A stretch of DNA of 64,000 nucleotides from Evansella clarkii (GTDB lineage: Bacteria > Bacillota > Bacilli > Bacillales > Salisediminibacteriaceae). A program made the position numbers and the translations under genes. Numbering within the stretch: the stretch's first letter is position 1; every line of letters starts with the position of its first letter. Where the stretch lies: assembly GCF_002019695.1 (NCBI RefSeq), contig NZ_KV917376.1:4904072-4968071 (forward strand), read 5' to 3'. The notes below the pieces were generated by a model. The model saw only the letters and a list, made by a program, of their open reading frames with translations, did no database searches and was not told where the DNA came from. Shown here in pieces: positions 1 to 9,978 of this stretch.

Positions 1-907
1 CTTCCCCAACCTGTTCCCGGAAACGCGCCAGATTATCTTCTGATTCAGGCAGGTCCATCTTATTGGCAACAATTATTTGCGGTCTTTCTGTTAAACGGAG
101 ATTATACTCTCTGAGCTCTTCATTGATCGTCAGATAATCTTCGTATGGGTCACGCCCTTCCAGACCGCTCATATCTATGACATGGACAATAACTCGTGTC
201 CGTTCAATATGTCGGAGGAACTGATGCCCCAGCCCTGTACCTGAATGAGCACCTTCAATAAGCCCAGGAAGATCGGCAAGTACAAAACTCCTGTTATCAT
301 CCGTTTCCACTACGCCGAGATTTGGAGTAAGTGTTGTAAAATGATATTCGGCAATCTTTGGTTTTGCTGCAGAAACAACGGAAAGTAATGTTGACTTACC
401 TACACTTGGAAATCCTACAAGACCGGCATCAGCCAGTACCTTTAATTCGAGAACAATTTCCCGTTCCTGCCCTGGTTGTCCGTTTTCGGCAATTTCAGGT
501 GCCGGATTTGCAGGAGTGGCAAAACGGGAATTTCCCCGTCCTCCCCTTCCACCGTGAGCAATGACAGCTTTTTGCCCCGCTTCTGTAAGGTCTGCTATAA
601 TTTTTCCGGTTGCCTCATCGATTACAGATGTCCCGGGAGGAACCCGTACTGTCATATCCTCCCTGCTTTTTCCGTGCTGGTTTTTCGGACGTCCGTTTTC
701 TCCACGTTCGGCTTTAAAATGCCTCTGGTATCGAAAATCCATTAATGTCCTTAATCCTTCATCAACTACAAAAACTACATCGGCGCCTTTTCCGCCGTCT
801 CCTCCGGCAGGTCCGCCGTTAGGAACATATTTTTCGCGCCGGTAAGCAACCATTCCATTGCCTCCATCTCCGGCCTTTACATACACTTTTACTTTATCCA
901 CAAACAT
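1..907 (-). CDS. obg: GTPase Obg/CgtA, N-terminal part (cut by window edge)
   Basis: Obg is an essential ribosome-associated GTPase that links large-subunit assembly to stringent response and, in Bacillus, to sporulation. About 302 codons are present; the end of the G domain and any C-terminal domain lie outside the window. The first ~158 residues are the glycine-rich Obg fold ([14 protein letters not shown]). The G domain follows, with P-loop GFPSVGKS near residue 165, DLPGLIEGA as switch II, and NKMD as the base-specificity motif. The ATG at 907 follows a GAGGTGAG ribosome binding site. It lies 33 bp downstream of spo0B on the same strand, the arrangement known from Bacillus subtilis. Confidence 0.97.
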   Translation of the reverse strand, partial: MFVDKVKVYVKAGDGGNGMVAYRREKYVPNGGPAGGDGGKGADVVFVVDEGLRTLMDFRYQRHFKAERGENGRPKNQHGKSREDMTVRVPPGTSVIDEATGKIIADLTEAGQKAVIAHGGRGGRGNSRFATPANPAPEIAENGQPGQEREIVLELKVLADAGLVGFPSVGKSTLLSVVSAAKPKIAEYHFTTLTPNLGVVETDDNRSFVLADLPGLIEGAHSGTGLGHQFLRHIERTRVIVHVIDMSGLEGRDPYEDYLTINEELREYNLRLTERPQIIVANKMDLPESEDNLARFREQVGE

Positions 908-940
908 AATTTCTCACCTCATATTTCACTGAACCAGCTT

Positions 941-1477
941 TTAAACGTCTGCGTCCAGCACTATAAAACAGCTCTTATTATCCCATTCCATTTTCTCAAT
1001 AAAATATTCGTTTTTTTTCCTGAAATCCAGGAACTTTCTCTGTGCGGAAGAATCCAGAAGCAGTTCTCCCTGAAAATCCAGTTCTAATTTGAAGCCTTCA
1101 ATATCTTTAAAGATAATTAGCAGATGATTATCATCACCATAGTTTGCGTAACTGTCAAACAGACTGAACAGTCCCGAAAGTATTTCATTAATATTATGCT
1201 CAAATTCAGACCAGTCTTTCTCTCCTGTTACAGTTTCCACCGCAAGAAAATAAGGATGACTTTCCCAGTTGAATGTTACCAGCTTTGATGCGAGTTTAGG
1301 GATGTTCATATTTGTCAGATGACTTTCATTTCTGGACTGCTGGATTACTTCGTCAATTATAGTCGCCGCTCTGTCTATTCTTCCCATATCAATATTCCCT
1401 TTAATCAGCTGTAATCTGTTCAGCCAATCATGGCGGTAGTTTTTTAATATCTCGAGTATTTCCCGTTCCCTTGCCAT
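941..1477 (-). CDS. spo0B: Sporulation phosphotransferase Spo0B
   Basis: Spo0B relays phosphoryl groups from Spo0F~P to Spo0A in the sporulation phosphorelay. The 178-residue protein has the expected helix with the phosphorylatable histidine in YRHDWLNRLQLIKG (His16). This is followed by a second helix and a degenerate kinase-like C-terminal fold that includes LVTFNWESHP. It is a little shorter than the 192-residue B. subtilis protein, mainly at the N-terminus. The start follows AGGAGTG at 1483-1489. It sits between a sporulation-type kinase gene upstream and obg downstream. In B. subtilis the upstream neighbour is rpmA instead, so the kinase adjacency is unusual. Confidence 0.93.
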   Translation of the reverse strand: MAREREILEILKNYRHDWLNRLQLIKGNIDMGRIDRAATIIDEVIQQSRNESHLTNMNIPKLASKLVTFNWESHPYFLAVETVTGEKDWSEFEHNINEILSGLFSLFDSYANYGDDNHLLIIFKDIEGFKLELDFQGELLLDSSAQRKFLDFRKKNEYFIEKMEWDNKSCFIVLDADV

Positions 1478-1495
1478 ATTAACACTCCTAAATCG

Positions 1496-1546
1496 TCATC
1501 TGCGGTGCAGTTTCCATCTTAACACAGGATCAGTAAATTTTTTCAT
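1496..1546 (-). CDS. Possible 16-residue cationic mini-ORF between kinase and spo0B
   Basis: An ATG overlaps the kinase stop codon as ATGA and opens a 16-codon frame (MKKFTDPVLRWKLHRR) that ends just upstream of the spo0B ribosome binding site. The overlap geometry is typical of translational coupling, and the peptide is basic. There is no independent ribosome binding site and no known homologue that I recognise, so it may be chance. Confidence 0.2.
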   Translation of the reverse strand: MKKFTDPVLRWKLHRR

Positions 1547-2697
1547 ATTTTATTCTGATTAATGGATGAAAGGCTGCTGTTAAAAGTTATTTTAAAGCTT
1601 GTCCAGTTGTCAATTGAATAAACAGAGATATAACCATTATGTTTACTGACAATTTGCTTTGTTATCGCAAGCCCCAGCCCTTTCCCCAGTTCTTTCGTTC
1701 CTACAAAGGGGTCAAAGAGACTGCCTTTCAGCATCTGGGGGATGGGCGGTCCATTATTGGCTATTAAGAGGATGACTTCGTCGTCTTCCATCACATCAAG
1801 TGAAATTTTAATTTTCCTGTCCTCAGGTTTATTTATCAGCGCATCCACCGCATTCTGGACAAGTTTATAAAGAGCCAGTTTTAACTGGTCTTCTATTCCC
1901 GGGAGGTTCACATCCTTTTCATAAAAAGCTTCCATTTCAATCATATGTTCCTGAAAAACCGGATGAAAGGCATGGATAGTAATTTCAATTAATTTTTTTA
2001 AAGAGACAGCAGTAATATTCGTATCCTGATGGTTTTTATTATTTGACAGGAGTAAAATCTGGTTAACCTGTTCTTCCAGTTCGTTGATTTCCTGATTTAT
2101 ATAGTGAAAATACATATGTTCTTCTGAAGGTGCGGTAAGACGGCTTTCAAGCAGCTGAACAAATCCTTTTATCGATGTCAGAGGATTACGAATTTCGTGC
2201 GCAAAAGTGTTGGAAAGTTTTGTGAGTGTTTTCATTCGCTCCGATTCAAGCTGTTGTAATTGCTCATTCTTTTTTCTTAGTTCATCATTTTTAACCTGGT
2301 CTGCGTACAGGGAAACCGATTTATGAAGGTAGAAATAAAATTTATTCAGATTAGCTATGCCATTGGCTTTTTCTACATCAGGGAGCTTCTGTTCTGTTAT
2401 CCAGGATTCAACTATTGCTCTGGAGTCTTCCAGAAAAAGAGCCAGATCCTTCCAGTCAATCCCCTTTGAAATTCGGTATTTTTCTATTCCTTTACCAGCC
2501 TGGGAAATTCTGTCCTCATTTGGTTCTGTTATAAAATCAAGGAAGTATCCAAATATAGTCCGGATATTATATTCCAGGTCGGCTTTAAAGTGTACATGGG
2601 TACCGAACCTTGTATTAAAGCTTTCAACTAATTCACTGACGATTGAATATTCTTTCTTACCCAGTTGTTCCCTTAAACTGCTCGTAATTGGATTCAA
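1543..2697 (-). CDS. Sporulation-type sensor histidine kinase (soluble)
   Basis: A likely phosphorelay kinase. The ~140-residue N-terminal part has no membrane segment and resembles helical sensor domains such as RsbRD_N (tentative). A short coiled coil (KNDELRKKNEQLQQLESERMK) follows. The HisKA domain has the KinA/KinB-style H box FAHEIRNPLTSIKGF (His about residue 167), and the HATPase domain has an N box (KLVQNAVDALIN), ANNGPP and GKGLGLAI. A TTG start at 2697 is chosen because GAGGTG at 2706-2711 precedes it by 8 nt; an ATG at 2718 and a TTG at 2727 lack a well-spaced site. No response regulator is adjacent; spo0B begins 65 bp downstream. Confidence 0.85.
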   Translation of the reverse strand: MNPITSSLREQLGKKEYSIVSELVESFNTRFGTHVHFKADLEYNIRTIFGYFLDFITEPNEDRISQAGKGIEKYRISKGIDWKDLALFLEDSRAIVESWITEQKLPDVEKANGIANLNKFYFYLHKSVSLYADQVKNDELRKKNEQLQQLESERMKTLTKLSNTFAHEIRNPLTSIKGFVQLLESRLTAPSEEHMYFHYINQEINELEEQVNQILLLSNNKNHQDTNITAVSLKKLIEITIHAFHPVFQEHMIEMEAFYEKDVNLPGIEDQLKLALYKLVQNAVDALINKPEDRKIKISLDVMEDDEVILLIANNGPPIPQMLKGSLFDPFVGTKELGKGLGLAITKQIVSKHNGYISVYSIDNWTSFKITFNSSLSSINQNKI

Positions 2698-2924
2698 TTC
2701 TGCTTCACCTCGTTTCATATCCACCAAACTAAAGTATATGATAAAATCAGCGGCAACTTGTTAATAACTTGTCGACAAATTATTCCTTTTCAAAGTTAGA
2801 AATAGGGAGAAGTTTAACCCCTTATTGGAAAGGGTACTAGATTTAACATTAAATTTCATGATAGTTCTGTCCTATCAGCATACTTTTTTTAAAACAGTTT
2901 AACAAATAAAAGGAGGTTACATAA

Positions 2925-3884
2925 ATGACTGATAAAATAATTTATGGTAATACACCTAGTTTTCTCGGGGGAGAAAACCTTGTGAAAAATCCTGAAAAGA
3001 TGAAAGATATGGATGTTATCGTATATGGGGTGCCATGGGAAGGGGCAGTTACATGGGGCGATTACACAGGCTGTGAGCTGGGTCCTAAAGTAATCCGCCT
3101 TTGTTCAGCAAGGTACAGCGGATATCTTCCTGAACTGAATCATCTTGATATTTTCGAACATCTTAAGCTGGGTGATAAAGGAGATGTGGACGTTGTACCT
3201 GCCGAACCACCAAGGACAATGGACAGAATTAAGGAATTCTCTAAAGAGATTTGGGATTCTGGCGCCTTTCCAATCGCTCTTGGGGGAGACCATGGGATAA
3301 CCTACCCAATACTTGAAGGGCTGGCGGCAAGCCAGGATAAAAAAATCGGGATTATTCACCTCGATGCCCACTATGATAACAACGAATCATCAGAAGGGGA
3401 CCCTTATGGAAGAGGCGCACCTTTTGCCAGATTATATGAGGCTGATAATGTAAGAAATGAAAGTCTCGTGCACATGGGCATACACGGTCCGCGAAATAAG
3501 CCGGAAAACGGCAAAGCTGCAAACGAAGCTGGTGCCACAACCATTACCGTCAATGATATAAAAGATACAGATGATCTAAGAGCTTTAACGAGGAGAGCAT
3601 ATGAAATTGCCTCCAAGGATACAGATGTAGTTTATTTAAGTATTTGCAGTGATGTACTTGACCACGCTTATAACCCTGGCGGCCCCGTTGACGGAAACGG
3701 ACTTACGTCCCATGAACTTGTGACCATCGTCCACGAAGTATGCAAACAAGGTGCTGCAGGCATGGATTTCGTAGAAGTATATCCTCAGCAGGACGGCAAT
3801 GATTTCAGTTCCCATTTCGTCTCCACAGTATTGCTTTACGCAATGGCTGGAGAGATTGAAAGAAGAAAAAACAAAAAAAATTAA
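2925..3884 (+). CDS. Ureohydrolase (agmatinase/arginase family) with altered metal site
   Basis: Family members hydrolyse a guanidino group to urea using a binuclear metal centre. The 319-residue protein keeps the family fold and several ligand motifs: GGDHGIT (His123) and HLDAHYD (Asp147, His149, Asp151). The third motif, normally SxDxDxxDP, reads SICSDVLDHA, so the first (bridging) Asp is Cys241 while Asp243 is kept. N-terminal IYGNTPSFLG and GPVDGNGLT also differ from typical agmatinases. The substrate is therefore unknown; agmatinase, guanidinobutyrase, another guanidine hydrolase or a non-hydrolytic relative are all possible. AAAGGAGG precedes the ATG. It stands alone, divergent from the kinase gene, and is followed by a terminator. 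Confidence 0.85.
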   Translation: MTDKIIYGNTPSFLGGENLVKNPEKMKDMDVIVYGVPWEGAVTWGDYTGCELGPKVIRLCSARYSGYLPELNHLDIFEHLKLGDKGDVDVVPAEPPRTMDRIKEFSKEIWDSGAFPIALGGDHGITYPILEGLAASQDKKIGIIHLDAHYDNNESSEGDPYGRGAPFARLYEADNVRNESLVHMGIHGPRNKPENGKAANEAGATTITVNDIKDTDDLRALTRRAYEIASKDTDVVYLSICSDVLDHAYNPGGPVDGNGLTSHELVTIVHEVCKQGAAGMDFVEVYPQQDGNDFSSHFVSTVLLYAMAGEIERRKNKKN

Positions 3885-3990
3885 AAAAAAAATAAAAAAG
3901 GTTAAAAAAGGGGTTTAAGTTATTTGAGTACAAGGTATATAGCTAATATAACTCCCCCCACTTTCTCATATTTCCTCTCCCTGTGGAAAG

Positions 3991-4024
3991 CCGCACGTCC
4001 GGTTAGCGTGCGGTATTTTTTTTG
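3991..4024 (+). terminator. Rho-independent terminator of the ureohydrolase gene
   Basis: A seven-base GC-rich stem, CCGCACG with CGTGCGG, closes a nine-base loop and is followed by a run of Ts, about 105 bp after the stop codon. Confidence 0.75.
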
Positions 4025-4094
4025 TCCAAAAAAGGATAAAGCTATCTCATTGTTGATTTGAACGAACAAGGATAAACAGACTTAAATATGTACA

Positions 4095-4140
4095 CAAAAA
4101 AGGGTTCAATTATCTATTTACGATAATTGAAACCTTTTTT
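4095..4140. terminator. Bidirectional terminator between ureohydrolase and hemY
   Basis: GGTTCAATTATC pairs with GATAATTGAAACC. The stem has an A-run on the left and a T-run on the right, so it can end transcription from both the ureohydrolase side and the converging hem operon. Confidence 0.75.
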
Positions 4141-4168
4141 ACTTAGGAGAGGCTGTTAAGTCCCTGCC

Positions 4169-5587
4169 TCATTTAGCTTCGGATAAGATTTTTTCAGCGG
4201 CAGCTTTTCCCTGGTCGATACAGTCAGGTATTCCTATTCCGCCAAAGGATGCTCCTGTTATGAGGAGACCAGGCAATTCAGCCTCCACGGACTTGTATAC
4301 ATCCTCCAGCTTCTTAAGATGGCCCACTTCATATTGCGGCATTGATTTTTTCCAGCGTTTAATCAGGTGAAATTCAGGTTTGCCATCGATCTCCATTATG
4401 TGGCTGAGATCCTTTAGTACGGCATCTACAATTTCCTCATCCGATTTATAAACAATCTCCTCATCTCCTGCCCGTCCTACATACCCTCTAAGAAGTGCGT
4501 AACCTTCAGGAGCAGACTTTTCCCATTTTCGATGAGTCCACGTACAGGCGGTGATAGAATAATCTGATGCCCTTGAAACGACAAAGCCAGCACCATCGAT
4601 ATCCTTTTTTAAAGATGACTCAGGAAAAGCCAGAACTACTGTAGCAACAGAAGTGGATGGCATCTCATTCAGATAGCTAATGTCAGCTCTGTCCTTCAGC
4701 AAGTCATAAGTTATATTATGTGGGGTAGCCATTATCACATTATCTACCCTGTCCTCAGAACCATCCTGAAATTTCAGCAGATAGCCGCCATCGAGCTTAT
4801 TAATACTTGAGAGCACCGCATTTTTCTTAACTGAATCTGTATCAAGATGTTTTTCTACGGCGTCCACCAGGGTCTGCAGCCCGCCCTTGAAGGACAGAAA
4901 CATTCCAGGAGCTTTTTTGCCCTTTGTATTCTTTTGCGGCTGTTCCCCCTGTTTAGCGATGGAAGATTTCATTCCTAAAACAAGGCTGCGGTATTTTTCT
5001 TCCAGCTGCTGAAAATGTGGGAATGTAGCCTGCATACTCAATTTATCCAGATCTCCAGCATAGATTCCTGATAATAGTGGATCAATCAGACGGTCCACAA
5101 CTTCATTCCCTAGTCTTTTCCTGAAAAATTCCCCGAGAGCAATATCTTCACCCTCTTGCGTTACCCTTGGTCTTACGAGATCCCCGGCAGCGCGTATTTT
5201 ACCTGCAGGGCTGAAAAGCTTTGTCTGAAGAAATGGCCCCCATTTAGTAGGAATTCCCAGAATGGCTCCCCCTGGCATAGGGTAGAGTTTGTCGTTAAAC
5301 AAGATATAGGACTGGCCTGAACTGTTGCGAATCAGTTTGTCCTCGATACCAGTCTCCTTTGCCAGGACAGACGCGCTCTTTTTACGGGCGAGGAAGGAGT
5401 CCGGCCCCTGTTCTATCGTAAAGCCGTCTCTTTTCACTGTCTGGATTTTTCCTCCGAGCTGGCCGGATGCTTCATAAAGCACATACTCTGCATCAAGCTG
5501 GTTAGCTTCTATTTCTTTTTTTAAATAAAAAGCAGCACTCAGACCTGTGATTCCACCGCCAATAACAGCAATGCGTTTTTTAGCCAT
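4169..5587 (-). CDS. hemY: Coproporphyrinogen/protoporphyrinogen oxidase HemY
   Basis: An FAD-dependent oxidase of the late haem pathway. In Gram-positive bacteria this enzyme mainly oxidises coproporphyrinogen III to coproporphyrin III (CgoX activity). The 472-residue protein begins with the dinucleotide-binding motif VIGGGITGLSAA and ends with the FAD-contacting segment LLITGASFGGIGIPDC, as in B. subtilis HemY. It is the last gene of hemE-hemH-hemY, starting 6 bp after the hemH stop, and is followed by a bidirectional terminator. Confidence 0.96.
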   Translation of the reverse strand: MAKKRIAVIGGGITGLSAAFYLKKEIEANQLDAEYVLYEASGQLGGKIQTVKRDGFTIEQGPDSFLARKKSASVLAKETGIEDKLIRNSSGQSYILFNDKLYPMPGGAILGIPTKWGPFLQTKLFSPAGKIRAAGDLVRPRVTQEGEDIALGEFFRKRLGNEVVDRLIDPLLSGIYAGDLDKLSMQATFPHFQQLEEKYRSLVLGMKSSIAKQGEQPQKNTKGKKAPGMFLSFKGGLQTLVDAVEKHLDTDSVKKNAVLSSINKLDGGYLLKFQDGSEDRVDNVIMATPHNITYDLLKDRADISYLNEMPSTSVATVVLAFPESSLKKDIDGAGFVVSRASDYSITACTWTHRKWEKSAPEGYALLRGYVGRAGDEEIVYKSDEEIVDAVLKDLSHIMEIDGKPEFHLIKRWKKSMPQYEVGHLKKLEDVYKSVEAELPGLLITGASFGGIGIPDCIDQGKAAAEKILSEAK

Positions 5588-5593
5588 TCTTGA

Positions 5594-6523
5594 TCAACCC
5601 TTTAAATGTTTTTCAATTACATCTGCAAGAGTACTGATAAATTCTGGTTTGGAATTTGGCATTTCCGGACGGTAGTAGCCTGCGCCAACTTCGTCAGTAA
5701 CCACTTTGCATTCATAATCGTTATCATAAAGCACTTCCAGGTGATCAGCGACAAAACCAACCGGACAGTAAACAAATGCTTCATACTTATGTTCATGATA
5801 CAAGTCCCTTGTTAAATCCTGAACGTCAGGGCCGAGCCAGGGCTCAGGTGTATTCCCTTCACTCTGCCAGCCTATTTCGTAATTTTCGATGTCTGCTTTT
5901 TCTGCAATCAAATCTGCAGTTTTTCTCAGCTGTTCCGGATATGGGTCCCCGCTTTGGAGAATTTTTTCAGGAAGGCTGTGGGCAGAGAAGATCACTACAT
6001 GATTTTCCCGCTCTGCGTCTGTCATTTGTTCTCTCGTCTTTTGAATCTGATCCGCCCAGTACTCGATGAATCCTCGTTCCTCATACCAGCTGTCGACACT
6101 GGTGATTTCAGGGCCATCTATTTTTGCAGCTTCTTCTTTCGCTCGTCCATTATAGGATTTAACACTGAAAGTGGAATAATGAGGAGCAAGGACGATACTC
6201 ACTGCTTCTTCAATCCCGTCTTCCTTCATTTGGTGTACTGCATCCTCAATAAACGGGTCAATATGCTTAAGACCCTGATAAGATTTGAATTCTCTGCCTT
6301 CATATCGTCTGTTCAGCTCTTCTTCAAGCTTTTTCGTCTGATCTTCAGTTATCTTTGCCAGGGGTGAGATTCCCCCGATAGCTTCATAACGTTCAATAAG
6401 GTCGTTCAGCTGTTCTTCCGAAGGTTTTCTCCCGCGGCGAATATGAGTGTAATAAGGCTCGACCTCCTCGAGACTTCTTGGAGTTCCGTATGCCATTACT
6501 AGTAATCCTGTCGTTTTTTTCAT
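5594..6523 (-). CDS. hemH: Coproporphyrin ferrochelatase HemH
   Basis: Inserts ferrous iron into (copro)porphyrin. The 309-residue protein matches the soluble monomeric Bacillus type: [20 protein letters not shown] at the N-terminus, the metal-site histidine in [11 protein letters not shown] and the glutamate in [10 protein letters not shown]. The ATG at 6523 is chosen because AGAGGTG at 6530-6536 precedes it; the in-frame GTG at 6532 overlaps that site. It lies between hemE and hemY with tight spacing, so the three genes are almost certainly one transcript. Confidence 0.96.
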   Translation of the reverse strand: MKKTTGLLVMAYGTPRSLEEVEPYYTHIRRGRKPSEEQLNDLIERYEAIGGISPLAKITEDQTKKLEEELNRRYEGREFKSYQGLKHIDPFIEDAVHQMKEDGIEEAVSIVLAPHYSTFSVKSYNGRAKEEAAKIDGPEITSVDSWYEERGFIEYWADQIQKTREQMTDAERENHVVIFSAHSLPEKILQSGDPYPEQLRKTADLIAEKADIENYEIGWQSEGNTPEPWLGPDVQDLTRDLYHEHKYEAFVYCPVGFVADHLEVLYDNDYECKVVTDEVGAGYYRPEMPNSKPEFISTLADVIEKHLKG

Positions 6524-6537
6524 CTTCTGCACCTCTT

Positions 6538-7593
6538 TTAGTTCTGCTCCATTTTAGCCAGCTTTTCTGCTGAATACTCATGTACAAAGCTTGTGAGACG
6601 TTTTAGTGTTTCTGGTTTAATTTCCGGGAAGACTCCATGCCCCAGGTTGAAAATAAATCCTGGCTGTTCAAGCCCCTGGTCGACTATTGCTTTCGCTTTT
6701 TCTTCAATTACTTCCCATGGAGCCATCAACACTGCAGGGTCAAGATTTCCCTGCACCGTTTTCGTTATTCCGTCCCGTCTTGCTTCTGCAATCGAATAAC
6801 GCCAGTCCAGTCCTACAACGTCAACCGGCAGATCATGCCAGTCTTTCGTCAGGTGCCGGGCACCTACACCGAACGTAATTAAAGGAACCCCTTCTTCTCT
6901 CAGCTCAGAGAAGATTCTCTCCATTACCGGCTTAACAAATTTCCTGTAGTCCTGCTGATTCAGAGCGCCTACCCAGGAATCAAAAATCTGAATGGCCTGC
7001 GCTCCGGCTTTAATCTGTGATTTAACGTAAGTTATGGTTGTATCAGCAAGCCTGTCCATTAGCAAAAACCATGCTTCAGGCTGGGAGTACATGAAAGCTT
7101 TCGTTTTATTATAGTTTTTTGAAGGACCGCCTTCAATCATATAGCTTGCCAGCGTAAATGGCGCACCACTAAAACTGATTAAAGGGACTGTAAGCTGATT
7201 TCTCAGTATCTTTATTGTTTCTAAAACAAAGTCCACGTCTTTTTCAGGCTCGATTACTCCTAATTTTTCCACGTCGCGAATGTTTTCGACCGGGTTGGAA
7301 ATCACCGGGCCAACGCCTGATTTAATTTTCACATCCACCCCGATCGCCGGAAGCGGTGTCATTATGTCTTTATAAAGAATCGCAGCATCATTATTGTACT
7401 GGTCAACCGGGAGTTTAGTAACATACGCACAGAGCTCAGGCTGATGGGTAATCTCTTCAAGAGAATATTTCTTCTTAAGTTCCCGGTATTCCGGCTGGGA
7501 ACGTCCAGCCTGTCTCATATACCATACAGGAACATGGTCGATTTTTTCCTTTCGGCATGATTTCAGAAACTGATCATTAAAAGTCTGACTCAT
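6538..7593 (-). CDS. hemE: Uroporphyrinogen decarboxylase HemE
   Basis: Decarboxylates the four acetate side chains of uroporphyrinogen III to give coproporphyrinogen III. The 351-residue protein carries the signature [15 protein letters not shown] near the N-terminus and the C-terminal [10 protein letters not shown]. The ATG at 7593 is preceded by AAAGGAGT at 7601-7608; the upstream GTG at 7602 overlaps that site. It is the first gene of hemEHY, and the 210-bp gap to pbpF leaves room for its promoter. Confidence 0.97.
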   Translation of the reverse strand: MSQTFNDQFLKSCRKEKIDHVPVWYMRQAGRSQPEYRELKKKYSLEEITHQPELCAYVTKLPVDQYNNDAAILYKDIMTPLPAIGVDVKIKSGVGPVISNPVENIRDVEKLGVIEPEKDVDFVLETIKILRNQLTVPLISFSGAPFTLASYMIEGGPSKNYNKTKAFMYSQPEAWFLLMDRLADTTITYVKSQIKAGAQAIQIFDSWVGALNQQDYRKFVKPVMERIFSELREEGVPLITFGVGARHLTKDWHDLPVDVVGLDWRYSIAEARRDGITKTVQGNLDPAVLMAPWEVIEEKAKAIVDQGLEQPGFIFNLGHGVFPEIKPETLKRLTSFVHEYSAEKLAKMEQN

Positions 7594-7768
7594 TTTGGCC
7601 ACTCCTTTATTTATAACCCTTATTTTGTGCAGAAAAAGTTAATTTTTACGTTTCTCTGATCCTCATACAAATCTTTTTAACTATACTAAAAGCTCACATG
7701 TATTGTACACATAATCGGGAAAAATGTCATAAAATCGCTACACTTATTCTAATGTTAGAATTATTAGT

Positions 7769-7799
7769 AAAAAAAAGACTGACAGGTCACCCTGTCAGC
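7769..7799 (-). terminator. Terminator of pbpF
   Basis: On the minus strand the stem CTGACAGG / CCTGTCAG is followed by TCTTTTTTTT, 14 bp after the pbpF stop codon. Confidence 0.85.
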
Positions 7800-7812
7800 C
7801 GCAATGAATTAA

Positions 7813-9978
7813 TTATGATGCATCTTCTGATTTTGAAAATAAGCTGTAATTCGCGTGTACAGTATTTGAAGCGTCTCCTTCCCTGTCAATTTGAGGATTA
7901 TAAGGAACGACCACGTAAGAGCCTGGAGAAAAAACATTGGCACTTTGAACTGTATAGCTTGTTTCTCCAGTAACTTCAGCGATTTTATTATTCCCGGACG
8001 ATGTTACTTCGTATACATTATACTGCAGCCGTTCATCATCACTGCCGCTCCAGTTAAGCTCCACTCTTGCCCCTCTCCAGCCAAGCGAAACCTCTGCAGT
8101 CAAGTCGTTAATCTCCACAAAGCGAATCGGATCTGACAGGTCGCTTACTTCTTCAGGAGGCTCGAATGCCGTGCTCAGCGACTCATTTCCAGCCAATCCG
8201 GCTGTCAATACAGACTTAAAAACTCTGGTGGGGACACTGCTTCTCTCTGTAAGATAATTATTTTCATCGGTCCTGTCCTGCCCCATCCACAGAGCCCCGG
8301 CAACTTCCGGAGTATAGCCGGCAAACCAAACATCACGGCTCGCGCCAGATATACCTTCAAATTGAGTAGTGCCTGTTTTCCCTGCAAGAGGCCCTTCATA
8401 ACTGCCAGCTTGTCCAGTCCCTTCAGTGACGACGGCTTCAAGCATCCTCGTCATATACCATGCAGTCTGCGGGGAGAATACTTCATGCTCTGTTTCTTCA
8501 TGGCTCGCATAAATTTCACCATTTCGGTCAGCAATTTCTTTTATAAAGTAAGGTTCTTTGTAAATTCCGTTATTCGCAAACGTAGTGTAAGCAGCTGCTA
8601 TATCAAGCGGACTGACTCCTCCGTCAAGCCCTCCAAGAGCAATCCCAAGACCTTCTTCTTCAAAAACAATATTCTGCTTTTCCAGACTGTCTTTCGCCGT
8701 CTCCAGCCCAATCTCATTAAGCAGCCAGACTGCCGGCGCATTTGCAGAATCTTTCACAGCGTCATACATGGACAGCTCTCCACGATAATTCCCGTCCACA
8801 TTTCCAGGAGAATAGTCGCCATAGGAGAGCTTCTCATCTTTTAACAGAGAATATGGCTCATACTCTCCTGTTTCCAGAGCCGGAGCATAAACTGCAAGGG
8901 GTTTAAAAACTGAACCTGGCTGCCTCTTGGCGGTTACCCGGTTAAACCCTTGTCTAACATACTCCCTTCCTCCCTGAGCCGCTAATACTCCCCCTGTTTC
9001 GTTATTTATGAGCACAAAACCGCCATCAGGCTTAATTTCACCTTCAGCTGCCGGGAAATTCCCCTCTTCCTGGAATGCATTGTATGCAGCCTGCTGTATC
9101 TCAGGATCCATTTCAACGACAATCCTGTATCCGCCTTTTAAAACTTCTTCCTGAGTCAGATTATACCGTTCCTCCGCTTCCTCTAAGACGAGATCCACAT
9201 AAGACAAATAAGCAGGATTCTCTGTCATCCTTGCTCCCTCTGTCGGGATGGTCCTGCCTTGAAGCCTGACTGTTTCCTCGGCTGAGAGATATCCGTGTCT
9301 TTCCATTAACCCCAGAACAAGATCCCTTCTTTCCTTGCTTCGTTCGGGATGCTGTAACGGCGAATAATTATTGGGGCCTTTCGGAAGCGCTGCAAGCAAT
9401 GCTCCTTCATCTGCAGTCAGTTCACTTACATGCTTGTCGAAGTAAAGCTTGCTTGCTGCCTGAACCCCATGTGCTCCATGCCCGAAATAAATACGGTTCA
9501 GGTACATTTCAAGTATTTCTTCTTTATCATAACGAACTTCAAGATTAACAGCGATCAGCACTTCCTGAATTTTCCTCCACCACGTTTTTTCAGGTGAAAG
9601 AAACACGTTTTTAGCCAGCTGCTGGGTTATCGTGCTGCCCCCCTCTACTTTCGCTCCGGACGTAACAACCCTGTATGCAGCTCGTCCAACAGAGCGGAGA
9701 TCCACTCCTTTATGATCAAAAAAACGGTGGTCCTCCACAGCAAGGAATGCATGCTGAACATGCTCAGGAATGTCATCAAGGGCAACGAGCTCTCTGTTTT
9801 CCAAATATAAACTCGTTATTACATTTCCCTCTGTATCTTCAATAGATGTAGCCGCATCCATTACAAGTTCTTTATTATCTATAGCATAATTGCCAAACAG
9901 AACGATACCAAATATGACAGTAAGTGCTCCGGCTGCTAGCAGAAGAAAAAATGTAACTATAAACTTTAATTTAGCCAT
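7813..9978 (-). CDS. pbpF: Class A penicillin-binding protein (PbpF type)
   Basis: A bifunctional peptidoglycan glycosyltransferase/transpeptidase anchored by one N-terminal membrane segment (residues ~7-30). The glycosyltransferase domain has VEDHRFF (Glu82), GGSTITQQ (113-120) and KEEILEMYLN. The transpeptidase domain has SVFK (Ser356), SAN (411-413) and KTG (534-536). The C-terminal ~90 residues look like a fibronectin-type III domain. At 721 residues it is close to B. subtilis PbpF (about 714), which is also encoded next to hemE and acts late in sporulation. The start follows GGAGGTGGAGCG. Assignment to PbpF rather than PbpG rests mainly on synteny. Confidence 0.9.
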   Translation of the reverse strand: MAKLKFIVTFFLLLAAGALTVIFGIVLFGNYAIDNKELVMDAATSIEDTEGNVITSLYLENRELVALDDIPEHVQHAFLAVEDHRFFDHKGVDLRSVGRAAYRVVTSGAKVEGGSTITQQLAKNVFLSPEKTWWRKIQEVLIAVNLEVRYDKEEILEMYLNRIYFGHGAHGVQAASKLYFDKHVSELTADEGALLAALPKGPNNYSPLQHPERSKERRDLVLGLMERHGYLSAEETVRLQGRTIPTEGARMTENPAYLSYVDLVLEEAEERYNLTQEEVLKGGYRIVVEMDPEIQQAAYNAFQEEGNFPAAEGEIKPDGGFVLINNETGGVLAAQGGREYVRQGFNRVTAKRQPGSVFKPLAVYAPALETGEYEPYSLLKDEKLSYGDYSPGNVDGNYRGELSMYDAVKDSANAPAVWLLNEIGLETAKDSLEKQNIVFEEEGLGIALGGLDGGVSPLDIAAAYTTFANNGIYKEPYFIKEIADRNGEIYASHEETEHEVFSPQTAWYMTRMLEAVVTEGTGQAGSYEGPLAGKTGTTQFEGISGASRDVWFAGYTPEVAGALWMGQDRTDENNYLTERSSVPTRVFKSVLTAGLAGNESLSTAFEPPEEVSDLSDPIRFVEINDLTAEVSLGWRGARVELNWSGSDDERLQYNVYEVTSSGNNKIAEVTGETSYTVQSANVFSPGSYVVVPYNPQIDREGDASNTVHANYSLFSKSEDAS

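Noticed and set aside
5776-6367. Open frames on the plus strand opposite hemH
   Set aside because: They are antisense to a well-conserved gene and have no ribosome binding site or family motifs.
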